64,000 bases of DNA from Hyaloperonospora brassicae (lineage: Eukaryota > Oomycota > Peronosporomycetes > Peronosporales > Peronosporaceae). Below the pieces are notes generated by a model. That model had not been told where the DNA came from and did no database searches. It was given only the letters and a program-made list of their open reading frames with translations. The stretch is from NCBI GenBank assembly GCA_947650285.1, contig CANTFL010000090.1, forward strand, positions 806,001 through 870,000. Reading direction: 5' to 3'. Position 1 is the stretch's first letter. The number at the start of each line of letters is the position of its first letter. This document shows, piece after piece, positions 46,250 to 57,591 of this stretch. Made by a program: the position numbers and the translations under genes.

Positions 46250-47036
46250 TGAAATAGCATCGAGCATGATGCTTTTCAAGCAGTAAAGAGTTTCTCTTTA
46301 TGAGCCAATTGTGGATTTGCCTGATTCTGATCGATCTTTCAGTGTCGTCTGTGACACATCTGACTTTGCCATAGGCAGCGCCCTGTTGCAGACAGATTCT
46401 GATGAACGGAAACGCGTCATTGCGTTTATTTCCCGGCAGCTGAAGGCTACAGAAAAGAACTATCCTGTTCATGACAAAGAGCTACTTGCAATGAAGTACG
46501 ATTCAGTCAAATTCAGAATTCATCTGCTTAGCTCTAAGCCGTTTGTGAACATTACCGATTATGCGTCACTGCGCACTGCTACTCAGTCGCCACACATCCC
46601 TCAGAGATTGGCTAGTTGGCTTTCCTGCTTTGCATAATATACCTTCGGGGTGAAGTATAAGCCGGGCAAGCAGAATGCTTTGGCTGATGCGTTGTTACGT
46701 AGGCCTAACTATGAGCTTGCTCATGTAACGACTCTGTCATCATCGGTCACTGACCTAATCCGTACGGTATATGCCAAGGATGAACACTGTGTAGCTCTGC
46801 TACGTGCTCTAGGGAGCGAGGAGTTTAAGGACTCGGTTATAGAATTGTCGGCACGGTTACATGCGAGGTTACATCGATTTTTTATCGATCAGGGCCTGTT
46901 GTGCTATAGCACGGATGTGGAGGATACCCCTCGCATCTTTTTTCCTCATGATGAGGAGTTGAAGTATCGGATCTTCTATGACGCACATGATACTGCGTGG
47001 AGTGGTCATCTCGGTCGTGAGAAGACCTATGGCTAA
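46250..47036 (+). pseudogene. Gypsy RNase H and integrase zinc-binding region (plus element)
   Basis: The frame 46311-46637 encodes a Ty3-type RNase H (FSVVCDTSDFAIGSAL, then HDKELLAMKYDSVKF, then a degenerate TDH as ITDYASL). After a stop at 46635 the same frame continues to 47036 (KYKPGKQNALADAL, then AHDTAWSGHLGREKTY, the start of the HHCC zinc-binding domain). The RNase H third acidic residue region (normally YTDH) is altered to ITDY. Confidence 0.75.
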
Positions 47037-47765
47037 GTTAGCCAATGCTATTGGTGAACCAAACTATACAATGGGTGAGCACATATGTGCGTACGTGCGA
47101 AACGTGTCAAAGGGTAAAACCATCATCTCACGCGGCCGCGCCGCTGGCTAGTTTGCCGATACCCAAAGAGTGTAGGGATTCCATCAGTATGGACTTCCTG
47201 TTTAAATTACTGAAGGATTCGTAGGGGAATACGGGTATTGTGGTATTTGTTGACCGTTTGAGCAAGATGGCTCATTTAGCAGCGGTGTTAGATACCATTG
47301 ATGGTGAAGGTAGATCATCGCTATTTATAGATCGCGTGTTTCGACAACACGGTTTGCCGTTGGCAATTGTCTCTGATAGAGATCCTCGCTTCACTGGGAA
47401 GTTTTAGGAGTCCATATTCAAGGTGCTCGGCACACGTTTGGACATGTCCACAGCGGATCATCCGCAGACTGATGGTCAAACCAAGCAAGTGAATCGCATC
47501 ATCGGTGACATCTTGCGCAGTTTTTGCGCTGAAACGCCTGAGCGTTGGAGTTCGATGCTCCCTGTCGTTGAGTTTGCGTTGAAACTGCCGTGCATCCTAT
47601 ACCGGCTACACACTGTTTTATGTGAATGGTCTCACACACCCTCGCGTTCCGTTAATGCTGCCACTACGTAGTTCAGGGCTTGGTGGGGGAGGAGTTGCCG
47701 ATAGGCTTGCTGATATCAGCCCTTCAACTGTTTAAAAACAGGTAAGCGAGTCTCTCGCAACGCGA
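47037..47765 (+). pseudogene. Gypsy integrase core with lost catalytic Glu (plus element)
   Basis: A first catalytic Asp (GAC at 47192-47194, SMDF) and a second (GAT at 47375-47377, SDRDPRF) are present. The expected Glu 36 codons later, normally in GQTERVN, is AAG (Lys) at 47483-47485 and the next Arg is CAA (Gln); both look like G-to-A changes. The CxxC of the zinc site is in the TCETCQRVK-like region near 47097. Stops occur at about 47221 and 47405. The enzyme would be inactive even with the stops repaired. Confidence 0.75.
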
Positions 47766-48537
47766 TTGAATTTCATACGACATATGCGTGACGCACTGGC
47801 TGATAGCCAAGACAAACAAAAGGAACAAGCGGCTTCTAACGGCAGAGGTTGTTTTAAACGTTATGAGGTCGGAGACCAAGTTCTAATCGATGCTAAAAAC
47901 CTACCTACAAATGTAGTGTCCGCCGTCTTCAAGAAAAATTTGCGTCCGCGCTTCATTGGGCCATTCACGGTCATTGCTAAGAAGGGCCTTGCGTACACGC
48001 TCAAACTTCCGCGCAAACTGCGCACACACCCCTTGTTCTACATGGGCTTACTTAAGCCGTATCAGGATCCGCCCCACGTGAACTTGGAGGCGCTTGCGTT
48101 GGGTAATAAGGCCTTGCCGTCGGCTGTTGCTTCCGAACCAGGAGGTCAAGCTTACGATCCACACGGGCTAAGGCCAACACCAATGATTGAACACGGGCTT
48201 GCATCGCGTCGAGCGCACTCTGGGGCTTACCCAATGTCTCTTGGAGACCATTCAGCTCACGGAGCACCTTCTCATGCTCCTCCTTCGGTATACCGCCCAG
48301 CTTAAACGCTGCTTTGATGAGCAAGGGAACCGCCAGCTCCAAGTGGAGCGACGCCTGAAACGACGTCGTCGTCAGGGTCAATACCAGTATCTGGTGAAGT
48401 GGCGAGGGTACACGGAGTCGGAGAGCTCGTGGGAGTTTGAGACACCCCTTCGGCAGGATTGCCTATACGATGTTTATGTTTTTGAACATCGTGGCAGGGG
48501 TCATCCCTCGACCGAGAGCGCTTCTCACCAATAGTGG
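47766..48537 (+). pseudogene. Gypsy integrase tail and chromodomain (plus element)
   Basis: The frame 47766-48305 encodes the integrase C-terminal region (YEVGDQVLIDAKNLP, then LRPRFIGPFTVIAKKGLAYT, then HPLFYMGLLKPY) followed by a Pro/His-rich linker. The chromodomain lies in another frame (48187-48534): YQYLVKWRGYTESESSWEFE. A shift near 48200-48320 separates them. That linker overlaps a coiled-coil-like ORF on the minus strand. Confidence 0.7.
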
Positions 48538-49434
48538 TGGAGGCAGGTGGGTAGTTGGGTACCGCTTGACCAACACCCGCATCAATCAACACAGCCGGAG
48601 CATGGCTTGTGCGAGTTCGCGATTGGAATCTGGCCTTAAGCTTGGCGTAATCATGCCGAAGCTTTCGATCTAGACGAACATCTGCCACATCGGCACTTGC
48701 TCTGAGAGCTAACACGCTGCTGAGGTGTCGTTTCCGATGCACCCAGCGAACAAAAGAGTTGTCTTCTTCCTCCTGAGATTCGTCTGCGAATAAGAGGATG
48801 GGTATACCATTCATCGGTGGAACCGGTGAACTCCGTGCTTGCGTGTCAATTCGCAACTTGTATTGACTTTGAGTCGTCAAGTGGGGTTGCAGGTACTTCT
48901 CATGAATACCTGTCGCCTCGACACCTCATCAGAAGATGTTGGCTCAGCGCCAATGGCCCACGTTGCCAAACAACGACTTGTCGTTTGGCGTATACGCTCT
49001 TCCACATTGAGTGTTGTGAACAGATAGCCACGACGACCCTCAAGGGTTGCAGCAAGCTGCATACGGCGCTTAGAGCTTTCCTCTTGTTGGATAGCCAACT
49101 GTTGTTGCTCATCGAGCGGATTAGTGATGATGGCATCGCCCACGATAGGTGTTTGATGCGGCGGAGATGGCGCGTTGGCTTCGCCACGCTCGGCAAATGG
49201 GTTTGGTGCAATGTGAGGCGCTTCCTCTTGCACTGGTGGGTCGGACATCTCCCCCTCGTCACCATAAATATCGGTATCGCTAACATAATTCACCTCCACA
49301 TCGATGCCGAGGTAAGACGAGAGAGTCATACCATCATGGGGTGGCGATGCCATGGTGTTTTGTGCTTTGCCAGCCGTAACATTGAAGCGCACACACAGGA
49401 ATGCGTGGGCTCGAGCAAAAGAGGACGGTAACAT
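48052..49434 (-). CDS. Minus-strand ORFs behind the Gypsy pol end
   Basis: Three overlapping frames: 49434-48877 (185 codons), 48880-48302 (192 codons, ATGA overlap with the first) and 48381-48052 (109 codons). The first is acidic and Pro-rich, then shows a Gln/Glu-rich helix (DEQQQLAIQQEESSKRRMQL). The second has a basic helix (KLRHDYAKLKARFQSRTRT). The third has a clear heptad pattern (EEHEKVLRELNGLQETLG). From 48537 to 49434 nothing on the plus strand competes with them. Below 48537 they overlap real pol sequence and may be chance. They may be the relic of one antisense gene like that in the first Gypsy family, or gag of an unrelated minus-strand element. Family unrecognised. Confidence 0.4.
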
Positions 49435-49589
49435 GTCGCTAGATACTACATGTACCGGCTGGAATTACACAGAATAAACTTCGTAAGTACTCTTTAAAAA
49501 AACAATTTGAATTATTTTGCTTCAATTACTGCATGTGTCTTGGATATATAATGTATACGCTGCCAAAAATACAAGCATTTTAGAGTTTT

Positions 49590-49723
49590 GGACAGTTTCT
49601 CTCTGGATCGGGGATTCAACGACTATGTACTACTCTAGTAGTACGGAGGTGACTTATACAGACAACAGTGAAGGGGAGAGTCCAGCCATGTACGAAGATA
49701 TACAGAGGAAGATAATTGTCTAA
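49590..49723 (+). pseudogene. Possible Copia-type protease fragment
   Basis: The plus frame reads SLWIGDSTTMYYSSS and then AMYEDIQRKIIV. This resembles the Copia protease start (W-x-x-DSGAT-x-HM, followed by a conserved turn and IxVGNG), with the Gly-Ala lost. It stops at 49723. Only about 45 codons match, so confidence is modest. Confidence 0.35.
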
Positions 49724-49737
49724 TGTGGAGAATCTGG

Positions 49738-49995
49738 TGGTGGTAAAAGTAAAACGGTTCTTCAATATAATTAAGTTATATCACTCTTGTTGCCTATGTT
49801 TGTCCTGACTTATTCATATTTATATTAATAAAGGTATGACGAGGTCTTCTCACCAACCATCGCGTGCGTCTATCAGCGATTAGTGGGTTATTATAAGTAT
49901 AATATCAACCAATGAGTAGACCCTTCGGTCATGCCAGCATTATTACTGTGCTTATTGACATTTTTAGAAGAATATTCTTCGTTATATACTTTGTT
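49738..49995 (-). repeat. Old family-A LTR fragment
   Basis: The reverse complement matches the family A core: the TAAAAGTAAA tract, CTCACCAACCATCGCGTGCG and the block around ATCAACCAATGAGTAGACCC, then TTCGGTCATGCC. Ends are missing and identity is low. Confidence 0.6.
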
Positions 49996-51853
49996 ATCAT
50001 TTTGTAAGTATGGTAACCTTATGAAACGGGATACGTAGTCACCGTGTGAATATTGATATTTGATGGCCACCCGTTGGACACCATTGGAACTGGAAGCACT
50101 TGTTAGCTATGCGAGGCAAGGTCAGGTATGAATGATTCTGACAAAACCTGTCTATGCGGGGTAATTTAATAGGTCACATAGCCTATTGCTGTGTCAGCCT
50201 CTTCGCCAAATGACTTGTCGGCTGCTTTTAGTTCTATGCCTGTAGCACCTATTGCTGCATGCGCACTTGGTGTCACACATCGTGCACACAATAACTCCGA
50301 GTTAAAAGTAATGTACACTGTATATCAGATGTGTCTAATTCAAGAACTGCTTCAATAAAATCACGATCACCTGCGTTGCCTCTTCCTTTGTCACACAAAC
50401 AACCGAACGAACGAACTGGCGACTTGCGTCACAGTCTTTTTGGCAGCGATGATGAATGGGGTGGTCAAATAAGTTCTCATCACCGCAAATAACGCGGGTG
50501 TCTTTACACGACGTCGTTGACGATGGCGTGAGCCGTCATCTCTATGGGAAATCTTAATACCGAAGAAGGGCCTACTTTGAAGCGTAATGAGCACATGCCG
50601 TGGCGTTTACAAAACAGACCAGTAATATCTTGACCCACGAGACAAGCCAACACTATCGATTACATTATTCGATGCAATTAGGCTCTATGGCGTGAATCCA
50701 GCGCGAAAAACTTTAGGTCTGATATAGATTTCGTCTCAATGCTTTTTCTAATCATCGATGGCATAACGGTTGCCAAGGCGTGGTCGTAACGAACTTCCGG
50801 TATTGTGGTAATCATTTGCCCAAACTTACAGGTAATTTGACTGTGAAGCGTGGTTTGAAAAGTTGCGACAGTACGCGTAAGATTTTTAATTTAATGACAA
50901 CTGGTGCAAGGTACCGGCTGACTCGTTCTACCAATGAGAAAGGATTTCATTGCCTCACATGGGGTTACACTTGTACGAGGTGTGCAGACAACTCACAGCG
51001 CGATTTATATGTGAATGTCCCCTAATTTTGTCCTGGGGAGGGCATACATCTCGACAATGATGCGGGACACGATTTTGTACTTATAATTTGTCTACAAGCG
51101 CCAGAAACGCGTTTTTACCGATAGATCTGAGAATTAATCGGATGGGTCTCGACATATTAGGGGACAAGACCCTCTACGTAAGACATCAGCTGGGGCCGAG
51201 GCTCTTGTCTGTCGTACGATGGTGGATACCCCGCCAATATACAAATTAATTTGTTCTCTCCCCGTTCTTTACGCGGTGGCTCATGATACACCCCCACCTA
51301 TAAGCCTCTGCCACCCTGCGTATACATCAAAGATTCTAACGGAGATGGGTTGACCAAGTCCGGCTCAGCCGCCGGGCCTGCAGGAGTTTTGTGACCGCTA
51401 TGAACGCGTCTAAACAGAAATGACGGAGGACGTATAGTACAAATACAATCGCCGGCATGCCTTGTTGGTGACCGTGCGACGTCTATGTCCCGATCAAGAG
51501 AAAGATTTATCAAATTTCGCGTTTGCTCAGCTCATTATCAACCGTAAATTTCGTCTCGTGCGCTATAATCTGGTGGAGGCTTGTCGTGAGACTGCGTTGC
51601 TGAAGGAACAACAATAATTTTGTTATGTGATACAAAGCATTTGTCGGCTTTTTTTAGCGTAATAATCATCTTCGATCTTCGAAGAGGCTTCGTACTGACA
51701 GTACGGGCAGAGACGCCCAACGTTAAAGGTAGGATGCGTTTGCATCCTACGTGGCAGCTTAATCATGTATGCGTTGCCTTGTCAGTGTAGCACAAGATAG
51801 ATGAATATGTACTTAAGCAGTAGTTTATTGCTGTTCACGTTAATCACTACGTG
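49996..51853. other. Region between the two facing Gypsy elements
   Basis: A plus ORF at 50780-51025 (81 codons, Cys-containing, ending WGYTCTRCADNSQRD) and a short start MATRWTPLELEALVSYARQG at about 50062 look protein-like, the second faintly SANT/Myb-like. Neither is long enough to call. Minus ORFs at 50594-50391, 51513-51298 and 51720-51538 are unrecognised. No 3' LTR for either element is visible here. Confidence 0.35.
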
Positions 51854-53190
51854 TCAAGGTAGATTTACCGTGTAAAGTAGTACTAGGCCACCTTCAATTA
51901 ATATATGGACATTTGCTCTTCCATTATAGTTAGCGTTTCGTTGGTGGCGGTACAACGCGTGAGCGATGGAATCCTGCACGAAGAGGACCACTGCTTTTCG
52001 AGCCAGCGGAAATCCTTCTGCTGACGCAACATTGTTTTGCGCATTTTGACTTGTGCGAGCTGCAGAAAGGATCATTTCCTGTTTCTGCATATCATCTAGG
52101 TTGTTATCAACCTCACTGAATACCCGAGGGCGATGATGGAAATATTGGCAGCATTATCATAGTCTGACTCAATTATATTATCATAGCTAATATTGAGGTG
52201 ATCTTCTTCTTTGAAGTCGACCTGATCGATATCGGCGTCATACGTGATGCCGTTAGCGTCGACGCGTGATAATTAAAAGCCGGAACGGTTTTTTTCGAAC
52301 GAGTTCATCATCCCTCATCCAAGAGTTACACTTTAAAAAAGCGGGCAGACGTGGATAACGCAAGCCAATCACGAAGAACGGTGTGTGCTATGTGAATCAT
52401 TCACCGAATCATCGATGGCGAATTTTATTATCGGTGGGAACCCGCTCCAACTTGAGAAGGGGCGGACGTATTCTCAAAGGTATCTTCGAGGACATGGGTT
52501 GTTCGTTCCGTCTGACCATCTGTATCGGGATTATCAGATATTAACATTTTTGAACGCGTTCCGAGTAATCGAACACGGATTGCCAAAACTCCGCCATGAA
52601 TCTAGGGCTGTGATCGGTAACAACTTCACGGGGTAACCCGTGGAGTTGAAATTCCGTGACATTTAAGACATGAGTACAACCCTGTGACGTGATCGACTCG
52701 GGTACTGCAGCAATTTACAGTATCTTGATGAACCAGTCAACGAACACAAGAATACCATTATTATTGTGGTCGTTTTTGGGAAACCCAAAGACTAAATTTA
52801 TGTAAATGGACTTTTAGCACTCTGCCGGATCAGGTAGATGATGCAATGGTGCACGGGATGAACGACTAGACTTAACCCGCTGACAAACCTCTCAAGCGCG
52901 AATGTACTTGCGCACAATATGATACTAGAGGGGACAGTAGAAGTCGTGACTGATTGTGAGGTAAGTCTTCAACCGGCCACGATGCTTACTTTTTGGCGCA
53001 TCGTAACATTCGGACATGATGCGCAGGCACAAATTATCATAAACGGGTAACGCGACACGATCGTGTAGTCTTCGATTGCTGTGTAGTACAGCAACTGGTT
53101 GCGAGTCGTATCTTGATCCAAAGAAGAACGGTACAGAGCCGATATATCCGACAAGGATTTTGGGGATGGATTCACCAGATAATTCACCAA
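51854..53190 (-). pseudogene. Gypsy integrase remnants (minus element)
   Basis: The minus frame 53190-52969 is the RNase H-integrase linker. Near 52450-52500 a frame gives DNPDTDGQTEQ, the integrase segment around the catalytic Glu, which here is kept (TEQ). Near 52330-52390 comes HTPFFVIGLRYPRLP. The frame 52090-51854 (EMILSAARTSQNAQNN, then GGLVLLYTVNLP) is the C-terminal region. Stops are frequent. Confidence 0.6.
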
Positions 53191-53249
53191 GCGCAGAAGG
53201 CTTTTTTTGCGTAGGCGTTCCTTACATCACCAAGTAACGTTGACGACGA

Positions 53250-54433
53250 CACACTCACTGACAACGCCGCAACAGGAAGCAAGGTCTCAGTGTTGACGCG
53301 CGTAGTCTACTTGAAATCGGGTAGGTGCGAAAGCGCATCAGGGAGGCCGTTTTGTCGTCCTTGTTTGTACTCCACGGAGAAGTTGAAACTCCGCGAAGAA
53401 GGCAGCCACCTTGCCAATTATTCCAAAAAAATATGGACTGTTCAAGGCCGTGCGTAGTGACGCATGGTCCGTATGGACGAAGAATTGTCCATCTCCCAAG
53501 GGATAGACGCAAAACTTGTCCAGCGCGTATTACATGGCAAGGATTTCCGTGTCATGCACGGTAGAGTTACGATCAGCTTCTTGCAGCTGACGAGATTGAT
53601 AGCAGATGACGCGCTTAGCGCCATCTATACCAAATCGCATCAACGCACACCATATTTCATAAACGCTGGCATCACAGACCCCATTAAATGGTATATCCTG
53701 ATCTGCAAATTGCCAGTATGGGTGATTGCATCAAGCTCTGCTTGAAACCGTCAAAGGAAGGCTGACAGTCAGCTTCCATGAACGTATCACATTTTGCTTG
53801 AGCAAACAAGAAATATGCACTGTAATCTCGGTGTAGTTGAGCGAGTACTTGTGCAAGTACTCCGCTAGGCCAAGGAACTTCATAAGTCCCCTGACATCGA
53901 CTATTGTAGGCCAGTCAATGATCACCTTGTTCGTATCGGGATCAGAGCGGGCGCCGTGTTTACCTACGATACACCCAAAAGCGGCATTTTGCTAGCCGCG
54001 AATGTGCACATCTTGAGGTAAAGGTTCAACTTATGCTTGCGCGTAAGTTAAAGAACCTGACGAACGTGTGTTCTGTGAGCTGCCACGACCCAGTTTTCAT
54101 CTATAACCGGGCAATAGACGAACACATCGTCAAAACAATTCGGTGCGAAGTCTCGCACCGATCTCAACAGATTTGTCGCCATTTGTAAAAGGTGGCTAGT
54201 GAATTGCTAATATCTTGTAACATTACTATGTACGCCTAAAGTTTACCGCAGGGGGTGCTCACTACTTTGATTGGGATGTCCTGTACACGCGTGGAGATCT
54301 GATAGAAGCCATCCATCAGATCCATCGACGAGAAGATGTTACTCGTTGACATATCACCTATGATTACGTTCTTCCCCAGTAACCGCTCATACGCCGATAC
54401 CGTTGAAGCATTCAATTCATTATATGCATGCAC
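53250..54433 (-). pseudogene. Gypsy reverse transcriptase and RNase H remnants (minus element)
   Basis: The frame 54433-54236 has FSSMDLMDGFYQISTRVQD, the palm motif with the first catalytic Asp. A frame near 54140-54100 reads CFDDVFVYCPV, the FDD active-site form. The frame 53925-53731 is the thumb (GLMKFLGLAEYLHKYSLNY). RNase H-derived words follow down to about 53250. All are separated by shifts and stops. Confidence 0.65.
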
Positions 54434-54675
54434 AATCCACCATCCTCATGTGACCTTTCGCACACATGAGCTTAGAGAGCTGTGAGCGGAAGTTGATTTC
54501 CTTACATGACCTGCTTCAAAGCAAAAAACTTGTTGACCGCAAGTACTAATTTAACGAGGAAGTGGCCGCTGCTTCATGACACATAAATTCTAGCCCATTT
54601 TACGCTCGATCCAATGTCGAGTGTCTTTATCCTTAGGCAACTCAAATGGTACTGAATAGGAAATACATAATCGAA

Positions 54676-55020
54676 TTATGTTAAATCCTTGTACAAAGAA
54701 TTTGCCTGAAGCGACTCCCAGGATTTAGACGTGTATCGTTCAATCCGAGTATTCTCATCGACGACACTTTCGTTCATCGGTGAGCTACTGATACCCCGTT
54801 CGTTCTCAGTAAATACTGCTGCCGACCTAATATTGGTCCTAAATTCATCCCCTTTGACGCGTATGCAGATCTGATTGATCTTGACACGACGTAAATCAAG
54901 TGATAACCGTTTTGATTCTAGCGTTGGAAATTGAGGTATCTCCGACGTTAACTTCGGAGTCACAATCAGATCAAGCGTATAAGCGCCTACGCTTGATCCG
55001 TCATTGACCAAGACGTTCAA
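54676..55020 (-). pseudogene. Protease-polymerase linker fragment (minus element)
   Basis: A 114-codon open frame between the protease tail and reverse transcriptase. It carries LDLIVTPKLTSEIPQFPTLE and then SLDLRRVKINQICIRVKGD, with an acidic C-terminal half. Position and composition fit the variable linker of this Gypsy lineage; there is no catalytic motif. Confidence 0.45.
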
Positions 55021-55147
55021 TGTCTCGATTTCTTACTGGGTAATTTTTCCACAGGCTGATGAGGGCTTGTCCGATCAGGTTGGTGAGAGACTAATCTCTC
55101 ACCAGGTGACTCTTCAAAAATTCCTTCCTCAACTACGTGATGACTTA

Positions 55148-55162
55148 CCCCCCCCCCCCCCC
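55148..55162. repeat. Run of 15 C residues
   Basis: An uninterrupted C15 tract, unique in the window. It could be a true homopolymer in the dead element or a sequencing/assembly artefact. Confidence 0.7.
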
Positions 55163-55522
55163 GAAGTTCTCTAAATGTGGCTATGTTATTATATTCAGGT
55201 CGCGATCCTCTACGGCCTACTTCTTAGTCGTCCTAGGATAATCGTGTTGTCCTATGCTATGAATCTCTGTCCCGGCCCATTCGACCTCTATTAGTGAACC
55301 CTCGGCGTCACCTGTGCACTTGCAAAATCGCAGAAATCTTGTTCTACAGTGTAGTGATCACCTACATGTACAGTCGCGCTAACGACCGTACATCAAGTGA
55401 TACCATTACAATCACTGGCAGTACGCTACACGTCTGTGGACGCTCCAAGACGTTCATCAGATGGATATCTAATGTCAAGTGGCAGGCATCTTTACAGATC
55501 GATGCTGCCAGCTCACCCTTGG

Positions 55523-55965
55523 TGTAACGGGGTAGCCCGTTACATGAGATTGTCATTAAAACAATCTCACAATAAAGAATATTACGTAAATTATTTTTTT
55601 TAACAATATCACAAGACATGGTGACATTGTTGGGATGACCGAAGGGTCTACTCATTAGTTGATATCGTGATGATATCAACCCACCAATCGCTGCTAGACG
55701 CGCGCAATGGGTTGTGAGTAGACGTCATCATACATTTCGATAAATTAGTATAATTAAGTCAGGAAAACAGAGATTCAAGGAGTTACAGGACTTAATTATA
55801 TTAATACAGTTTACTTTTACCAAGAGACTAGTCTGACTACTTAGTCTCTTTTCCTTCCTCTGTTTTTTCCTTAAAACACCTAGCAGGGCACTGTCGACCA
55901 CTGTCGTCAGTAGAAGTATACTCCGTACTGGTCAACCAGTACGTAGTCAACAGTGCCCCGTTACA
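55523..55965 (+). repeat. Solo LTR, family A, with 5-bp target-site duplication
   Basis: Begins TGTAACGGGG and ends GCCCCGTTACA (443 bp). It is flanked directly by CTTGG on both sides (55518-55522 and 55966-55970). Stems: TGTAACGGG/CCCGTTACA (55523-55544), TGAGATTGT/ACAATCTCA (55545-55569) and GTTGATATC/GATATCAAC (55658-55680). It sits inside the protease-coding part of the minus Gypsy element, so it is the younger insertion. Confidence 0.9.
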
Positions 55966-55970
55966 CTTGG

Positions 55971-56470
55971 TTTGTAGCTTGTTAGCCCAGGCATTCCTAG
56001 AATGACGTCGCATTTTTCATCCAATTTCAGTATGATGAAGACTTTATCATGCTGTTCGCCTTTAAATGTGTAGTGGATTTCAATTAAACGATTTGCAAAA
56101 GTGATCGATGCGCATGTCGATAGGCGCGCACCGTCATTCTCGGCTAAGGTATATGTTCCTCGACAAAGTTGGATCTACCAGCCTCTAGTAACTGACAAGC
56201 AACAAAGGTTTTCTTCGCGCACAGTCAACCAGGGCGCGAAGTGACGAGTCCTTTGTCAATTCAAACGACAAGATGATGAAGCATACCTCATTTCAAGATG
56301 CGGATACAGACAGAGACTTTGTGTCGGAAGTAAATTTCGTCAAGCGATTTGCCAATTCTCTTGATGCTGCTGGATCAGTAGGGCACTTTGCCCCTACTGA
56401 CCCCGTCCATTGTGTATGGTCCGCTTCGCTGTTGCGGCTTTTTAACTGCGCTGGACCTACTCTCCTAGCC
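55971..56470 (-). pseudogene. Gypsy protease tail (minus element)
   Basis: Just right of the solo LTR the minus strand reads CDVILGMPGLTSYKP, the ILG-x-P protease signature of this lineage, interrupted by the LTR insertion. Further right a frame with SSLRALVDCARRK may be the start around the active-site Asp (normally ALVDSGA). The rest is scrambled by shifts. Confidence 0.5.
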
Positions 56471-56530
56471 GTTCTTGGCGAATGGTAGATCGTTTGATTA
56501 AGTACTATTTAGTACTGGGCGAGAGGCACT

Positions 56531-57420
56531 ACACTCGTAAGCATGGTGTCCTAACTTTTGACACCGATTGCACTTCTGCAATCGCTTTTTTTTGCATAGC
56601 GAGGCCTCTCGATCTCAATATAACAGAGGTGCATCGGTTCTATACCTCCAGTCTCTTGTCGTCTTGGAGGACGACAGAGCTTGAGCTGACATGAGCCTGT
56701 ATTATGCTTAAGTCCTCCAATTCCGCAGCTGAAATTTCTTGTTCAAGCGTATCCAGATCTAGGCGGAACACGTGGTTCCTGACGGGTCCATCTTCGAGTC
56801 CTTGCATAAACCCAGTAATGAACGTGTGTTCATGAACTGTGTAACCAGTTATACTACTCGTGAGGAGTCGTATATGCTGGGCGTAATCGTGCGTATCACG
56901 CTTACCCTGCTTGAGTTTAAGGAGATCTGGTCGATCCCTAAATCCAGTCCGTGGCAGTTCAAATGTTTGTTTAAGCCGTATCTTGGAGGCTTCAAGCGAC
57001 TGAACAGAGTATAAGTCGCTCATCTCCAGCCCTAGCACAAGTCTTTGCACGTCCTGCCAAGTGGGTTTGAGCAAATGTGAGTTTCATTTGCTCATCGTGG
57101 ATTCGACGTGTCTTTATGGCTCTATCTAGTGTGACAAACCATACCAACAGGGATTCTACCTCGACTTCGCTCTACTTGCGATATCAACCTTTAAAATTTT
57201 AAACCGACGCGTGTGTGTTGCCCCGCCCACATCAGCATCGTATTGCTGCTTTTCAATAGCTCTGTCTGTTGAGCTTCGAGTTCCTTAAAGTGCTCGGTAT
57301 ATTTAAAGACTTGTTGGTGAAGCAAGACTAATTTTCTCTCTCAGCGACAAGTTCATTTTGACTAAGCCTGGCTATAGCAGCATGTTGTTAGTCCGTTTCT
57401 TGAGACTTCAACATGGCGCT
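56531..57420 (-). pseudogene. Gypsy gag with zinc knuckle (minus element)
   Basis: Frame fragments from about 57200 contain SEVESLLVWFVTLDRAIKTR and QMKLTFAQTHLAGRAKT, the capsid N-terminal part. The frame 57074-56640 (144 codons) is the capsid C-terminal part (LLKLKQGKRDTHDYAQHIRL, then HTFITGFMQGLEDGPVRNHV). A CCHC zinc knuckle, CNRCQKLGHHAYEC, lies at 56572-56531 in another frame. This is the commonest Gypsy gag type of Peronosporales genomes in my reading. Confidence 0.75.
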
Positions 57421-57591
57421 GATCGCGATTTCGCCTACTAGAGGTCTCATGCATATTACCGCTCTCCACTCGATATCACTAAAACGATTAAAGCACCCAC
57501 ACATGACTAAAAAACCTTTTCTTTTTATCGAACATGTTTATGTTAGAAGAGGTAGTTATGGTCGAGGGACGGACGACAAAGTGCTACCAGG

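Larger units (their letters stand above)
42299..48537 (+). mobile_element. Ty3/Gypsy chromovirus, plus strand, decayed
   Basis: Order: LTR, primer-binding site, gag with zinc knuckle, protease, reverse transcriptase, RNase H, integrase, chromodomain. Stops and frameshifts break every domain, but the order is complete. The right end and 3' LTR are missing: after pol come minus-strand ORFs (to 49434), then Copia-like and family-A LTR fragments. The polyprotein organisation matches the common Gypsy lineage of Phytophthora-type genomes. Confidence 0.8.

Noticed and set aside
48302..48537. Minus-strand coding across the chromodomain
   Set aside because: The plus-strand chromodomain explains this stretch; only the part above 48537 is kept as a candidate antisense ORF.
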